A stretch of 64,000 nucleotides of DNA, from positions 1 to 64,000 of the forward strand of contig CAZQAE010000002.1 in assembly GCA_964591275.1 (NCBI GenBank), written 5' to 3'. Every line of letters begins with the position of its first letter. Positions within the stretch are counted from its first letter, which is position 1. Below the pieces are notes generated by a model, which was given only the letters and a program-made list of their open reading frames with translations, was not told the origin of the DNA and made no database searches. The DNA is from G963674685 sp964591275 (GTDB lineage: Bacteria; Lernaellota; Lernaellaia; JACKCT01). Made by a program: the position numbers and the translations under genes. Below are positions 45,104-54,253 of the stretch, piece by piece.

Positions 45104-45601
45104 ATGAGCAATTCCGTTCTTGAAATGATCATGCAAAGGCGCTCGGTCCGATCCTTCACAGGAGAGCAGGTTACGAGAAGCCAATTGGCCACGATCCTCA
45201 AGGCCGCCATGGCGGCGCCTTCGGCGGGCAACGGACAGCCCTGGCGCTTTCTTGTTCTCACCGATACAGTGAAAATTCAGGAGATTTGCCTTGCGCATCC
45301 TCATGCTTCTTGGGGAGTGAAGGCCGGCGCTGTGATTGTGCCTTACTTCGAGAAGCAAACGAAAAATTACTACATCATGCAGGACATGGGCGCCGCCACG
45401 CAGAACCTGCTTCTTGCCGTGGCGGGCCTGGGTCTGGGAGCCACCTGGTGCGGAATGCCGGAGGAAAGGCAGGAACTTGTCAGACCCGCGACCGGAATTT
45501 CCGAACAATACTGGATTTTTGCCGTCATTCCCGTGGGCGTCCCCGCCGAAACTCCACCGCCGCGCACGCAATACGACGACCAGAAAATCCTTTGGCAATA
45601 A
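45104..45601 (+). CDS. Nitroreductase family FMN-dependent oxidoreductase
   Basis: The 165-residue protein begins with the typical MQRRSVRSFTGEQV (FMN phosphate-binding R-R-S-x-R) followed by LKAAMAAPSAGNGQPWRF and IMQDMGAATQNLLLAVAGLGLGATWCG. These blocks define short nitroreductases. It is 24 bases after the deacetylase gene and may be cotranscribed. Substrate unknown. Confidence 0.9.
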   Translation: MSNSVLEMIMQRRSVRSFTGEQVTRSQLATILKAAMAAPSAGNGQPWRFLVLTDTVKIQEICLAHPHASWGVKAGAVIVPYFEKQTKNYYIMQDMGAATQNLLLAVAGLGLGATWCGMPEERQELVRPATGISEQYWIFAVIPVGVPAETPPPRTQYDDQKILWQ

Positions 45602-45734
45602 CATAGGCAACCGGCATCGTCATAAGCGCGCCTGTCATCCTTTTTGAAACTTCAACACCGCTTCTGGTGTCGTTGTATTCAAGGCCGCCATCGGTTTATG
45701 ATGGCGGTGCGTGAAAATCATGGGAGAACCGTTT

Positions 45735-47477
45735 ATGAGAAAACCACTTGCCGGTCTCGTCGCCGCGCTATTTCTGGTCGGCGTTTTCGGAAGTTCCTGC
45801 GCCCTTTTCAGCGGCGCGAAATCGCCTGATGCAAAGCTCCAATCAACGGATGAGGGCGCCGGGGAAAAAGAGCCCTCCAGTTCAGATCTATATCTGTACG
45901 TGATCGAAGCCGAGCGCGCTCTTTTTAAGGGAGATCTGGACGGAGGCATCACGGCCTATGAAGCCATTGTAAAGATCCAGCCGACTGATGCCCGCACTCA
46001 TCTGAACCTTGCTCAGCTTTATATCAAATCCGGCGATCTGGACGCCGCCCTAGCCAGCGCCGGTCGGGCTTACGAATTGGATAAGACCGATGACAAAGCT
46101 GCTGTTTTGTTGGCGGGCCTGTACGCCGCCAAAGGCCGTATTGAAGAGGCCATCGAGGTGTACTGGAAGCTCGTGGAGGATAATCCTGACCACCCCGCCC
46201 ATGCGGAAATCGTCATTCTTCTTTCCAACCTTCTGGTCGTAAACCAGGATTTTGACAGGGCAAAAACGGTTTTGAAAAAAATGATCGAGTTAAAACCGGA
46301 CTCGGCGGAGGGATATTTCGCGCTGGGTCGCATCGAGTTGATCCAGGAAAACTGCGAGGCCGCAAAGCCACTGCTCCAAAAAGCCATCACGCTCAAGCCG
46401 GACCATGAAAGAGCTCATTTTTCTTTAGGTTACTGCGCTGAAAAGGACCAGGATACGCCAAAAGCCATAGAGCATTATGAGCAGAGCCTGAAAATCAATC
46501 CTGACAACTCCGCCCTTCGCGCGCACCTGGTTCGCTTGCACTTGTCCGAGGGCAATCCGGAAGAGGCCAATCGCCAAAACGAGATGCTCAAATATCTCAA
46601 GATCAGCGAAGAGGACATTCGCCTCAACCGCGCTTTGATTCTTTATCAACAGTCACGTTTTCCAGAAGCAATCTCTGAATTTGATTTGATCCTCTCCGTT
46701 GACCCCGACAACGGCGGAGCCTTGTATTATAAGGCCCTTTGCCTCACGCGGCTCAGCAAACTGGAAGAGGCCATGGATGTTTACGGCAAAATCCCAGCCA
46801 AGCACCGATTATACGTGGATGCCCTCATTGCTCGCGGCTCGATCACACGCCGGCTGGGGAAACTGGATGAGGCGCACACGATATTGGTCAAAGCTCAGGA
46901 ATTAGCGCCCGATGATCCTCATCTCATACGTTCGCTGGCTCTGGTCATCGCCGATCTCGGACGACTGGATGAAGCGATCATCATGCTGGAACAGGCCATC
47001 GAGATGGCTCCGGACGATCACCAGATGGTCTATTCCCTGGCCAATATCCATGAACGTACGGGGCAGTGGAAAAAAAGCATCGACCTGATGGAAAAAGTTC
47101 TCGAAAAGGATCCGGAAAACACGGACGCCTTGAATTTTATCGGCTACACGCTTCTGGAGCACGATCACGACCTGAAGCGAGCTGACAAGCTGCTGAAAAA
47201 GGCCTCCGAACTGCGTCCAAAAGATGGCTTTATAATGGACAGCTACGGATGGCTCCTATTCAAGCGCCGCAAATTTGAACAGGCGCTTCCCATTCTTGTT
47301 GAAGCGTTTCGCCTTGTGCCGGACGAGCCGGTCATTGCCGAGCACGTGGGCGATTGCTACCTGGCCCTTGGCGACAAGGAAAACGCGTTGAAATACTACC
47401 AGCAAGCCATGACTCTTTATCCTGAGAAAAAAGATCTGAATGACATTCTCGACAAGGTAAAAAGTCTTGAAGAGTAG
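45735..47477 (+). CDS. TPR-repeat lipoprotein
   Basis: The ATG at 45735 follows GGGAG. Signal peptide with lipobox FGSSC, then about a dozen TPR units over residues 55-575 (for example AYEAIVKIQPTDARTHLNLA, YFALGRIELIQENCEAAKPL, MVYSLANIHERTGQWKKSID). It is a 580-residue envelope scaffold lipoprotein. The lipoprotein gene at 47467 overlaps its end, so the two form an operon and the products may work together at the outer membrane. Confidence 0.88.
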   Translation: MRKPLAGLVAALFLVGVFGSSCALFSGAKSPDAKLQSTDEGAGEKEPSSSDLYLYVIEAERALFKGDLDGGITAYEAIVKIQPTDARTHLNLAQLYIKSGDLDAALASAGRAYELDKTDDKAAVLLAGLYAAKGRIEEAIEVYWKLVEDNPDHPAHAEIVILLSNLLVVNQDFDRAKTVLKKMIELKPDSAEGYFALGRIELIQENCEAAKPLLQKAITLKPDHERAHFSLGYCAEKDQDTPKAIEHYEQSLKINPDNSALRAHLVRLHLSEGNPEEANRQNEMLKYLKISEEDIRLNRALILYQQSRFPEAISEFDLILSVDPDNGGALYYKALCLTRLSKLEEAMDVYGKIPAKHRLYVDALIARGSITRRLGKLDEAHTILVKAQELAPDDPHLIRSLALVIADLGRLDEAIIMLEQAIEMAPDDHQMVYSLANIHERTGQWKKSIDLMEKVLEKDPENTDALNFIGYTLLEHDHDLKRADKLLKKASELRPKDGFIMDSYGWLLFKRRKFEQALPILVEAFRLVPDEPVIAEHVGDCYLALGDKENALKYYQQAMTLYPEKKDLNDILDKVKSLEE

Positions 47478-48339
47478 TGAAGCAAGGGTCCAGGGTTCAG
47501 GGTCCAGGGTTCACAGTGCATTGAATCGCCTGACCGACTCATCCTTCATCCTTCATCCTTCATCCTTTAAGCCTATTCTTCCCGCCATCGTCGCCCTGAT
47601 CTTTGCCTGCCTTTTCGCTTCATGCAAACCTGCTCCCATTGACACAGCACTTCCAAAAGTTTCCGCCGGAGAATTGGCCGAATCCATCATTGGACGGGCG
47701 CGGGCATTTTCCGCAAAAGGCGTTGTTCGCTATGAGGGAGGTCTTCTCTCCTTTGTCGAAGCCGAATTTCTCTGCGATCCGAAAATCGGTCTGCGGATCG
47801 ATTTCTTTACACCCTTCATGACACCTGCGGCCATTTTTACCATCAGCGAAAACCGGGCGCAGTTTCTGAATATCATCGAGGGTCTGCTGATGCGTGGCAG
47901 GCCGAAGGACCTGGCCAGGCGGATTTTTCATCTCGATCTCGATCCTTCCGGCCTACCCTGGCTCCTGGCCGGCGGGCTGCCCCCAAATTATAAAGACTGG
48001 CGCTTTGACGCGCGGCGGAAAGACGATTCGCCCGGCACCGTCGCTTTGCTCGCAAAAGACGAAAACGGAAATACGTTGCGCGCAACGCTTGCGGAAAAGA
48101 ACTACCGCATAGTCGATGTCGCCCTTTTTGATGCCGGCAAAAGTGATCCCTCCCAAGCCATTGCTTGTGCAAACCATCTCGAAGGCGATTTCCCGATTCC
48201 CCGGCGCTTGCGGCTGGCCGGACGCGATTTCGACGAGGAGATCGTGATGACGCTGCGTGATATTGAAACAGACAAAGGCCTGCGCGTGCAGGATCTGATC
48301 CTCGACAAGATGCCGGGCGTGCGTATTACCGACATTTAG
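47467..48339 (+). CDS. Lipoprotein of unknown function (DUF4292-like), N-terminus made of inserted repeats
   Basis: The mature part starts at a lipobox LFASC and continues for about 235 residues: LAESIIGRARAFSAKGVVRY, LRIDFFTPFMTPAAIFTISE, then FIPRRLRL-like blocks. It resembles LolA/LolB-like DUF4292 proteins. No ATG precedes the hydrophobic region in frame; the only starts are TTG at 47467 or TTG at 47521. The 5' region is a heptad array plus TCATCCT repeats (see repeat entry), so the original start may have been lost or replaced. Confidence 0.6.
   Translation: MKSSEARVQGSGSRVHSALNRLTDSSFILHPSSFKPILPAIVALIFACLFASCKPAPIDTALPKVSAGELAESIIGRARAFSAKGVVRYEGGLLSFVEAEFLCDPKIGLRIDFFTPFMTPAAIFTISENRAQFLNIIEGLLMRGRPKDLARRIFHLDLDPSGLPWLLAGGLPPNYKDWRFDARRKDDSPGTVALLAKDENGNTLRATLAEKNYRIVDVALFDAGKSDPSQAIACANHLEGDFPIPRRLRLAGRDFDEEIVMTLRDIETDKGLRVQDLILDKMPGVRITDI
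47486..47568 (+). repeat. GGG heptads and TCATCCTTC repeats within the 5' end of a gene
   Basis: Four GGGTYCA heptads occupy 47486-47513. Four TCATCCT units occupy 47539-47568. The translated parts read RVQGSGSRVH and SSFILHPSSF. The same two repeat types recur at 60146-60232 and 63412-63432. Confidence 0.8.
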
Positions 48340-48518
48340 ACACTCCCGGCGAATCCATCGCTGAATTTTGCATATTGCATAGGTGTTTATTGCAAAGTGT
48401 TGAAATTCATTTGAAATAGGGCCAAAATGCGTGTGCGGGTGAACAATAGAAAAAGAATGTGCTGAGCGGGTCCAGTTGATGAAAAGTCAGTGGCGCCGCT
48501 GCTTCCAAGGAGCGATAG

Positions 48519-49616
48519 ATGAAACGATGCACTCTACTGATGACGATGCTGGCTTTCGGGCTGGTTCTTGCGTGCGCTTCAATCGCTTTCGGGCAGGCAT
48601 TAAAGGGCGGTGGATTCAGCGACGGCGAATCCGGACCGGTCGGGTGGTATCAGAAAAGCGTGGCCGTTGTTGTCGGCATTGACAATTACTCTTCCGGGTG
48701 GGGGCGATTATCGGCAGCGGTCAGCGATGCGGAGAAAATGGCGAAGGTGCTGCGAGAGCGTGGCTTTGTCGTACTCGAACTATACAACCGGCAGGCAAGT
48801 TTTCAGGGAATCATTTCCACTTTAAGAAAAGCCGCGCAGACAACCGGTCGCGATGATCGCTTTGTTTTTTTCTATTCGGGCCACGGACACACAAAAAAAT
48901 CGGACTGGGACGGATCGACCACGGGCTACCTGGTTCCCGCGGAAGGCGTCTCCGGCGATATCACGAGTTATATCTCTGTTGCACAGATACGCGATGAGAT
49001 CCTTTCCCACTGCAAAGCCAAACACGTACTGCTCGTCATTGATTCGTGTTTCTCCGGAACCTTGCTGACGCGCGCCAGCATTAACGACGGCGCCGTCAGG
49101 GATTACCTTGGCAAGCGAGGGATCTACGGCATCACCGCGGGCATGCTGGATCAGCCGGCGGTGGACGGACTGTTCACCAACGTGATGCTCGAAGGCTTGA
49201 GCGGAAACGCCGATTTCAACAACGACGGTTTTGTCGCCTTCAAGGAACTGGGTATGTACGCCGAACAGAATGTCCGCGCACGCAATCGGCACCAGACCCC
49301 GGATTTTGGCGTGATGTACGGCGCGGGGCAATTCGTTTTCACAAGACCGGGCTTCAAATCCGAGCCACCCCCAAAGCCGAGAAGTAAAGAAGCCGTGGGC
49401 GCTGGCTATCTGACCGTTGTGGCCGATCCATGGGTCGAAATTTTCGTTGACGGAAAAAAGCTCGGCATATCTCCGGCCTTTAAAATTGAGATTCCATCCG
49501 GGAAGCGCACCTTGCGTTTTGTCAATGAGAATGCGGATATTGATAAAACAATCACGGTCAAGGTCGGCAAGGGTCGCCACCTCAAGATTGGACGCAACCT
49601 GCAGGTTATCGAGTGA
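48519..49616 (+). CDS. Secreted caspase-like (peptidase C14) protein with PEGA domain
   Basis: A signal peptide (ends SIAFGQ) precedes a caspase fold (~40-265): VVVGIDNYSSG, H122 in FFYSGHGHTKKSD, and C177 in LLVIDSCFSGTLL give the His-Cys dyad. FNNDGFVAFKELGMYAEQNV and RHQTPDFG complete it. A C-terminal PEGA-type beta domain (~295-360; VVADPWVEIFVDGKKLGISP) may bind cell wall or other surface partners. It heads a same-strand run with a TPR membrane protein and an FGE-cytochrome c protein. Confidence 0.88.
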   Translation: MKRCTLLMTMLAFGLVLACASIAFGQALKGGGFSDGESGPVGWYQKSVAVVVGIDNYSSGWGRLSAAVSDAEKMAKVLRERGFVVLELYNRQASFQGIISTLRKAAQTTGRDDRFVFFYSGHGHTKKSDWDGSTTGYLVPAEGVSGDITSYISVAQIRDEILSHCKAKHVLLVIDSCFSGTLLTRASINDGAVRDYLGKRGIYGITAGMLDQPAVDGLFTNVMLEGLSGNADFNNDGFVAFKELGMYAEQNVRARNRHQTPDFGVMYGAGQFVFTRPGFKSEPPPKPRSKEAVGAGYLTVVADPWVEIFVDGKKLGISPAFKIEIPSGKRTLRFVNENADIDKTITVKVGKGRHLKIGRNLQVIE

Positions 49617-49684
49617 CAATCACGGCGGTTTGCTCAAAAGCGGACGGGCGCATTGGTTCTGACAGGAAAAAAAGCGAAGGACAA

Positions 49685-50428
49685 ATGATGACACGAAATG
49701 CGACGACGGTTGTGATCATTCTGGTATTTTTCATTGTCGGGGCGGTGGCGCCGGCGGCCCACGCGAAGCCAACGGTTTTCGGCCAAGCGATGAAAGCCTA
49801 CAACAACCTGGAGTACGATCAGGCGCAAAGCCTTTTTTTGCAGGCGATTGCCTCCGGCAAGCTGTCGCCGAATGAAATGCTTGAGGCTAGGCAGCGCCTT
49901 GCAAAGATTTACATTGCCATGGACAAACCCGACAGCGCCGTCGAGCAGTACAGGATGCTGCTGATAAGCGATCCGGATTTTATGCTCTCCGCCAGCGCAT
50001 CCCCTAGATTACAACAAGCCTTCGATACGGCGCAATACAAATTGGCCAAAGGGGAAAAAGAGGGGGAAAGCCGACCCGAGTCCGAAGGAAAAGCGGACAG
50101 CGGACGTAGAAAACTGGGCTGGACCCTTGTTGGGGTTGGGGCTTGCGCCGTTGTGGCGGGCGGTGTGTCCTACGTCATGGCCATCGATCAAAACAGCCAA
50201 TTCCAGGATGCTACGGAAACAGATGATGCCGATGCGTATCGTAACGCCGGCAAGAGCTACGAAACTCTCGGACAGGCCCTATTCGGCGTCGGCGCGGTGT
50301 CCACCGGTTTGGGAATATACTATTTGAAAACGACGCCAACCACGCAGGCCCACGGCGCATCGTCCTTTTTCGCCGGGACCGTAGTGAATGACGGAATGGT
50401 TCAATTGAATCTCGGTATGATCTGGTAA
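49685..50428 (+). CDS. TPR-like exported membrane protein
   Basis: The start is one of two adjacent ATGs at 49685/49688 after GAAGGAC. A signal peptide ends AAHAKP; a short helical repeat region follows (AYNNLEYDQAQSLFLQAI, YIAMDKPDSAVEQYRMLL), then a charged linker and two hydrophobic segments (GWTLVGVGACAVVAGGVSYV and LGQALFGVGAVSTGLGIYYL). It begins about 70 bases after the caspase gene and is probably its partner, giving a membrane anchor and scaffold. Confidence 0.65.
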   Translation: MMTRNATTVVIILVFFIVGAVAPAAHAKPTVFGQAMKAYNNLEYDQAQSLFLQAIASGKLSPNEMLEARQRLAKIYIAMDKPDSAVEQYRMLLISDPDFMLSASASPRLQQAFDTAQYKLAKGEKEGESRPESEGKADSGRRKLGWTLVGVGACAVVAGGVSYVMAIDQNSQFQDATETDDADAYRNAGKSYETLGQALFGVGAVSTGLGIYYLKTTPTTQAHGASSFFAGTVVNDGMVQLNLGMIW

Positions 50429-50463
50429 GAGCGAGAGAAACACACCGGAAAATCGGAGTCGTC

Positions 50464-51579
50464 ATGAGATTGAGTGAAATTGGAATCGTTGCTTTTTTGG
50501 TCTGCGCCGTCTTTGCCACGTCCTGCTATATTCTGGATTGGAAAGATGACGCCAGCGAAGCATATGGCAAGGACGGCGAGACTGAAGATGGTGAAAACGC
50601 CATCGATGAATATGGAATCACCTGGCTTTTCGTCGAAGGCGGCGATCTCCAGATGGGTTGTTCGCTTGAAGAGTCTTCTTGCCCGCCGGGAGAATTGCCG
50701 GTCCATTCCCTATGGGTTTCCAGTTTCCGGATGGGCGAGTCGGAAATCACTATTGCTGAATGGCTGGATGTCATCAGCGAGCTGCCCACCGGCTATCCCG
50801 ATGATTTTTCTTGTTCTGAAGACGAATGCCCAATCACCAACATCACCTGGGATGAGGCGAGCGCATTTTGCCATCAGGTGGGCGGTCGCCTGCCCACGGA
50901 AGCAGAATGGGAATACGCGGCCAGAGCCGGCACGACATGGCCCTATTACTGCGGCGAAATGGAAAGCTGCCTGGAAAATATCGCTTGGTACCAGGGAAAC
51001 TCCAGCGAACGGTCTCATCCCATCGGAGAATTATTGCCCAATGACTTTGGTTTTTTTGATATGTTGGGCAACGTCTCCGAATGGGTCAATGACTGGTATT
51101 CGCCCATGTACTATGACGAAAGTCCAAGCGAGGATCCGACTGGATTATATAATGGCATGTTTAAGATAATGCGGGGCGGAGATTATGGCGACACATACTG
51201 GAACCTTCGCGCAGGGGCGCGTAGCACTCTGCGCCCCTTCAATCTGGCCGATTATATCGGGTTGCGCTGCGTTAAGGACGGCCAGGAGATCGATGACGTA
51301 GGAGAAGGCGTCGATTCCTACACCTGGAATAACTACATCCAGGGTTACTTCGCCAACTATTGCATGCAATGCCACGGTGACCCCCTCGAACAAGGGGCGA
51401 CCTTCCCGTTGGATAATTACAGCGATGTGAATTCAAGATTGTCCGCGATTAAAACCCAAACAGTGGACAGCGAGGATATGCCGCCTGATGAACCTTTCCC
51501 GCAAAGTTACGAGCGTGAAGCCGTGGGTGAGTGGATCGATTCCGGTGCCCCGGAAACCTGGCAGGACATTGGGAAATAG
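50464..51579 (+). CDS. FGE-sulfatase-fold lipoprotein fused to a cytochrome c-type domain
   Basis: Lipobox FATSC (Cys 21) and an acidic linker lead to an FGE domain (~50-280; GGDLQMGCSLEESS, GGRLPTEAEWEYAARAGTTW, FDMLGNVSEWVNDWYSPMY, MRGGDYGDTYWNLRAGAR). The C-terminal ~85 residues contain C300-M-Q-C303-H304, the CxxCH c-type heme site, and M339 in EDMPPDEP as the likely axial ligand, with the WIDSGAPE end of the cytochromes fused to Planctomycete-type proteins. It is a membrane-bound electron carrier or sensor. It follows the TPR protein by 36 bases. Confidence 0.85.
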   Translation: MRLSEIGIVAFLVCAVFATSCYILDWKDDASEAYGKDGETEDGENAIDEYGITWLFVEGGDLQMGCSLEESSCPPGELPVHSLWVSSFRMGESEITIAEWLDVISELPTGYPDDFSCSEDECPITNITWDEASAFCHQVGGRLPTEAEWEYAARAGTTWPYYCGEMESCLENIAWYQGNSSERSHPIGELLPNDFGFFDMLGNVSEWVNDWYSPMYYDESPSEDPTGLYNGMFKIMRGGDYGDTYWNLRAGARSTLRPFNLADYIGLRCVKDGQEIDDVGEGVDSYTWNNYIQGYFANYCMQCHGDPLEQGATFPLDNYSDVNSRLSAIKTQTVDSEDMPPDEPFPQSYEREAVGEWIDSGAPETWQDIGK

Positions 51580-51618
51580 AAGGCAGACGTTAGAAGATAG
51601 AATACAGAGTCGCTTTGC

Positions 51619-52848
51619 TTAGGTGCAAAAAGCGAGAGATGACCTGACACTTCTGGCGATATGGCCCAGCGCATCGGAGCTGACTTTTGCGTGCACGGGA
51701 AGGTGCAGCATATGCTTTGCGGCGTCCGCGGCGACGGGGCAGTGGCGGGCGTAATCTTTGAAAATCGCAAGCTGCGCGCAATAGCTCATGTAGCCTCGCG
51801 TTGTGTCCACGCCCAATCTTATCAGCCGTTTCGATAGTTCGTCTGGATCATCCACCAGCACGGGAAAGCTCATATAAACCGATTCTTCACCGTCGCGCGG
51901 CCTGGGGATGCGGATTCCCTCGACCCCTTCGAGGTATTCCAGAAGCCGATAGACGTTGGCGCGTCTTTTGCCTCCGAGCATGTCCAGTTTTTTCAACTGG
52001 TTCATTCCCACGTGTGCCTGCGCGCCGCGCATGCCTCCTTCGTAAAATGACTTCGGCGGCAGCGGATAATCTTTCGGCGGGTCGGCGGTCGCCGCTTCAA
52101 TGATGTCGATGCCAGACGGCTTGAGAAGACCCAGCAACGGATACAAGGCAAAAGAAAATATGATCCTGGTCGTGGCTACGCTCATCGCGAAACCGTACGC
52201 AGCGCCTGTCAGCGAATCGAACCGGGAGGATTGCCGCACCGGTTTCATCATGTCGCGAATCCGCGACGCCCAATCATCATCGTCGCAGGCGATCATGCCG
52301 CCGCCGAGGGTAGTGAAATTTTTCGTAGGGCCGAAAGTGAAATAAGCTGCGTCCCCGAAGGAACCGCAAGGTTTCCCGCGCCAGTTTGCTCCCAGTCCCT
52401 GGGCTACGTCCTCAATGACCAGCCAATCCCTGGCCCGCGCCAGATCCATAATCCGGTCCATGTTCTGCACTCGCCCGTAAAGGTGCGTAGGAATGATCGC
52501 GCCGACCTCGCCGTCCGGAACCTTTTCAACCAAGTCTTCGTCCATGAGCAAAGTATCGGCGCGGATATCGATGAAATGCGGCTTGAAGCCGGCCAGATCG
52601 GCGACAGCGGGAATCGCGTGGTAGGTCAGCGCCGGAATGAGTATGGGAGATTCCAGGCACCCGCAGGTTTTGAGCAAAAAATACAAACCCGCTCGCGCGC
52701 TGGGCACGACGATGGCGTGTTTTCGTTCGACCCTTTTTGCAAAAGCCTTTTCAAAGTCCGACACCGCGTCGTCGTCGGAACTTGCGCCCTTAATGAAGGC
52801 AACCATATCCTTTGCGTCGAGGCTCGGAGAGAATCGAGGAATGATCAT
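51619..52848 (-). CDS. DegT/DnrJ/EryC1/StrS-family aminotransferase
   Basis: The start at 52848 overlaps the flippase stop in ATGA. The 409-residue PLP enzyme has K176 in FGPTKNFTTLGGGM (Schiff-base lysine), IEDVAQGLG (the conserved Asp), PALTYHAIPAVADLAGFKP and IPTHLYGR, and GGMRGAQAHVG. These enzymes put amino groups on nucleotide sugars used in surface glycans. Co-transcription with a flippase supports polysaccharide or glycan synthesis. The hydrophobic insert near 220 (TTRIIFSFALYPLLGLL) is unusual and may bind membrane. Confidence 0.88.
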   Translation of the reverse strand: MIIPRFSPSLDAKDMVAFIKGASSDDDAVSDFEKAFAKRVERKHAIVVPSARAGLYFLLKTCGCLESPILIPALTYHAIPAVADLAGFKPHFIDIRADTLLMDEDLVEKVPDGEVGAIIPTHLYGRVQNMDRIMDLARARDWLVIEDVAQGLGANWRGKPCGSFGDAAYFTFGPTKNFTTLGGGMIACDDDDWASRIRDMMKPVRQSSRFDSLTGAAYGFAMSVATTRIIFSFALYPLLGLLKPSGIDIIEAATADPPKDYPLPPKSFYEGGMRGAQAHVGMNQLKKLDMLGGKRRANVYRLLEYLEGVEGIRIPRPRDGEESVYMSFPVLVDDPDELSKRLIRLGVDTTRGYMSYCAQLAIFKDYARHCPVAADAAKHMLHLPVHAKVSSDALGHIARSVRSSLAFCT

Positions 52849-54116
52849 GCGCCGGACTCTTCCGACTTCAGGTTCTGCACGAGAGGCAGCGCCAGCGCAA
52901 AAGCCAGAACGGCGCCGCCGGCGGCAAGGATCCAGGCGAGGCCGAGGAGCGTAATCTGGAAGGAAAATAGAATGGCAATCAAAGCCGCGACCCATAAGAC
53001 AAAAATGGGAATAAAACTATACCGACCGACAGCCAGGTAGTATTTGGCCAGCAGAACCGCCGCCGAAGTCAGCGCGGCGAAAAGAAGATAGGGGAAAAGC
53101 AGCGACGCGGCGTCGATGTATTCAGGGCCGAAAATAAGCTTCACCCAAAACTGCGCCCAGCCGGCGGCGACGGCAAGCCCGACCACCGCCCCCGCGCAAT
53201 ATAAGAGGACTGTGCTGCGCAAAAGGCCGATGCCGCTTGCGCCTTTCGCATGCGCGGCGACAACCTTGGGGAACATGGCCGACGATAAGCCTTCCGAGAA
53301 AAAGAAAAATAATTTGCCGGCGGTGAAGCATACGGAGAATATCCCCGCTTCATAGGCTCCGAAAGAATGTTTTACCAGAATCATATCCATGTTGGTCAGA
53401 AACACGATGGCGACATGCGTGACCAGGACAGGCAAAACAAAACGGAAGGTCCGTGCCCAGACGCCTTCGGGTATGGAGGCTTCGGATTTGTAGCGGAGAA
53501 AAGCGATTCGCGTTTCCATAAGTTGCGAAGCGCCGATCAAGCCGGCCAAAATTGCCGCGGCGATGTAGCCGCCCATAAGTCCGGCTAAGCCCAGCCCCGC
53601 GAAGAGAACGGTAACGCCCAATACGAGCCGGAGCCCTCCTTCCAACACAATGTTGAGCGCCAGCATATCAAAGTCGCAAAGGCCTTCCATCACGCCACGA
53701 AAAAATGCCAGGCTGGCCGAAGCCAGAAAGAAAAACGCGACAAAGCCGACGAGTTGTGGATTTTCAATACTCAGCCACCCGGCCACGGTTTCATTCGCGG
53801 CGACCAGGCCGAGGGTCAGCAGGAATCCGAATCCCAGGGTCCACAAGGCCATCTGGTGCGTAAAATTGTGAGCCTCGCCGTCCTGATCTTTGGCCAGGAA
53901 TGCGGAGATTTCCCGCGCGGTGGTCATGACGATCGTAGGAAAAAAGGCGGCGGAAATGATGATGAGCGCCCATAAGGCTCCCCAGGCGCCGTATTCTTCC
54001 GGACCCAGGCGGCGGGCGGCGATTGTGGCGACGATAAAGGTGGCCACCGAAAAGACGACATTCGCCCCAACGAGCTTGAATCCATCTTTGGCTATTGTTT
54101 TATCAGCATGCACCAT
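52845..54116 (-). CDS. Polysaccharide/lipid-linked glycan flippase (MOP superfamily)
   Basis: The start is the ATG at 54116. The 423-residue membrane protein has about 12 spans. Its N-terminus (FKLVGANVVFSVATFIVATI then AARRLGPEEYGAWG) is the Polysacc_synt/flippase signature, and FLTNMDMILVKHSFGAYEAG is the loop after span 7. It would translocate lipid-linked oligosaccharides. It overlaps the aminotransferase gene. Confidence 0.88.
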   Translation of the reverse strand: MVHADKTIAKDGFKLVGANVVFSVATFIVATIAARRLGPEEYGAWGALWALIIISAAFFPTIVMTTAREISAFLAKDQDGEAHNFTHQMALWTLGFGFLLTLGLVAANETVAGWLSIENPQLVGFVAFFFLASASLAFFRGVMEGLCDFDMLALNIVLEGGLRLVLGVTVLFAGLGLAGLMGGYIAAAILAGLIGASQLMETRIAFLRYKSEASIPEGVWARTFRFVLPVLVTHVAIVFLTNMDMILVKHSFGAYEAGIFSVCFTAGKLFFFFSEGLSSAMFPKVVAAHAKGASGIGLLRSTVLLYCAGAVVGLAVAAGWAQFWVKLIFGPEYIDAASLLFPYLLFAALTSAAVLLAKYYLAVGRYSFIPIFVLWVAALIAILFSFQITLLGLAWILAAGGAVLAFALALPLVQNLKSEESGA

Positions 54117-54253
54117 CTTGCCTAAGGTGTACCACTGAAGTCGAAAAAAATCGACAGTGAAAGAAAAGAATGGCCTCACTTCATGAAAGAAAATTATCAG
54201 TACAATAAGTCGCCGTTTTCCTGTATTATTGAGACAACAAAAGGGAATACGTG

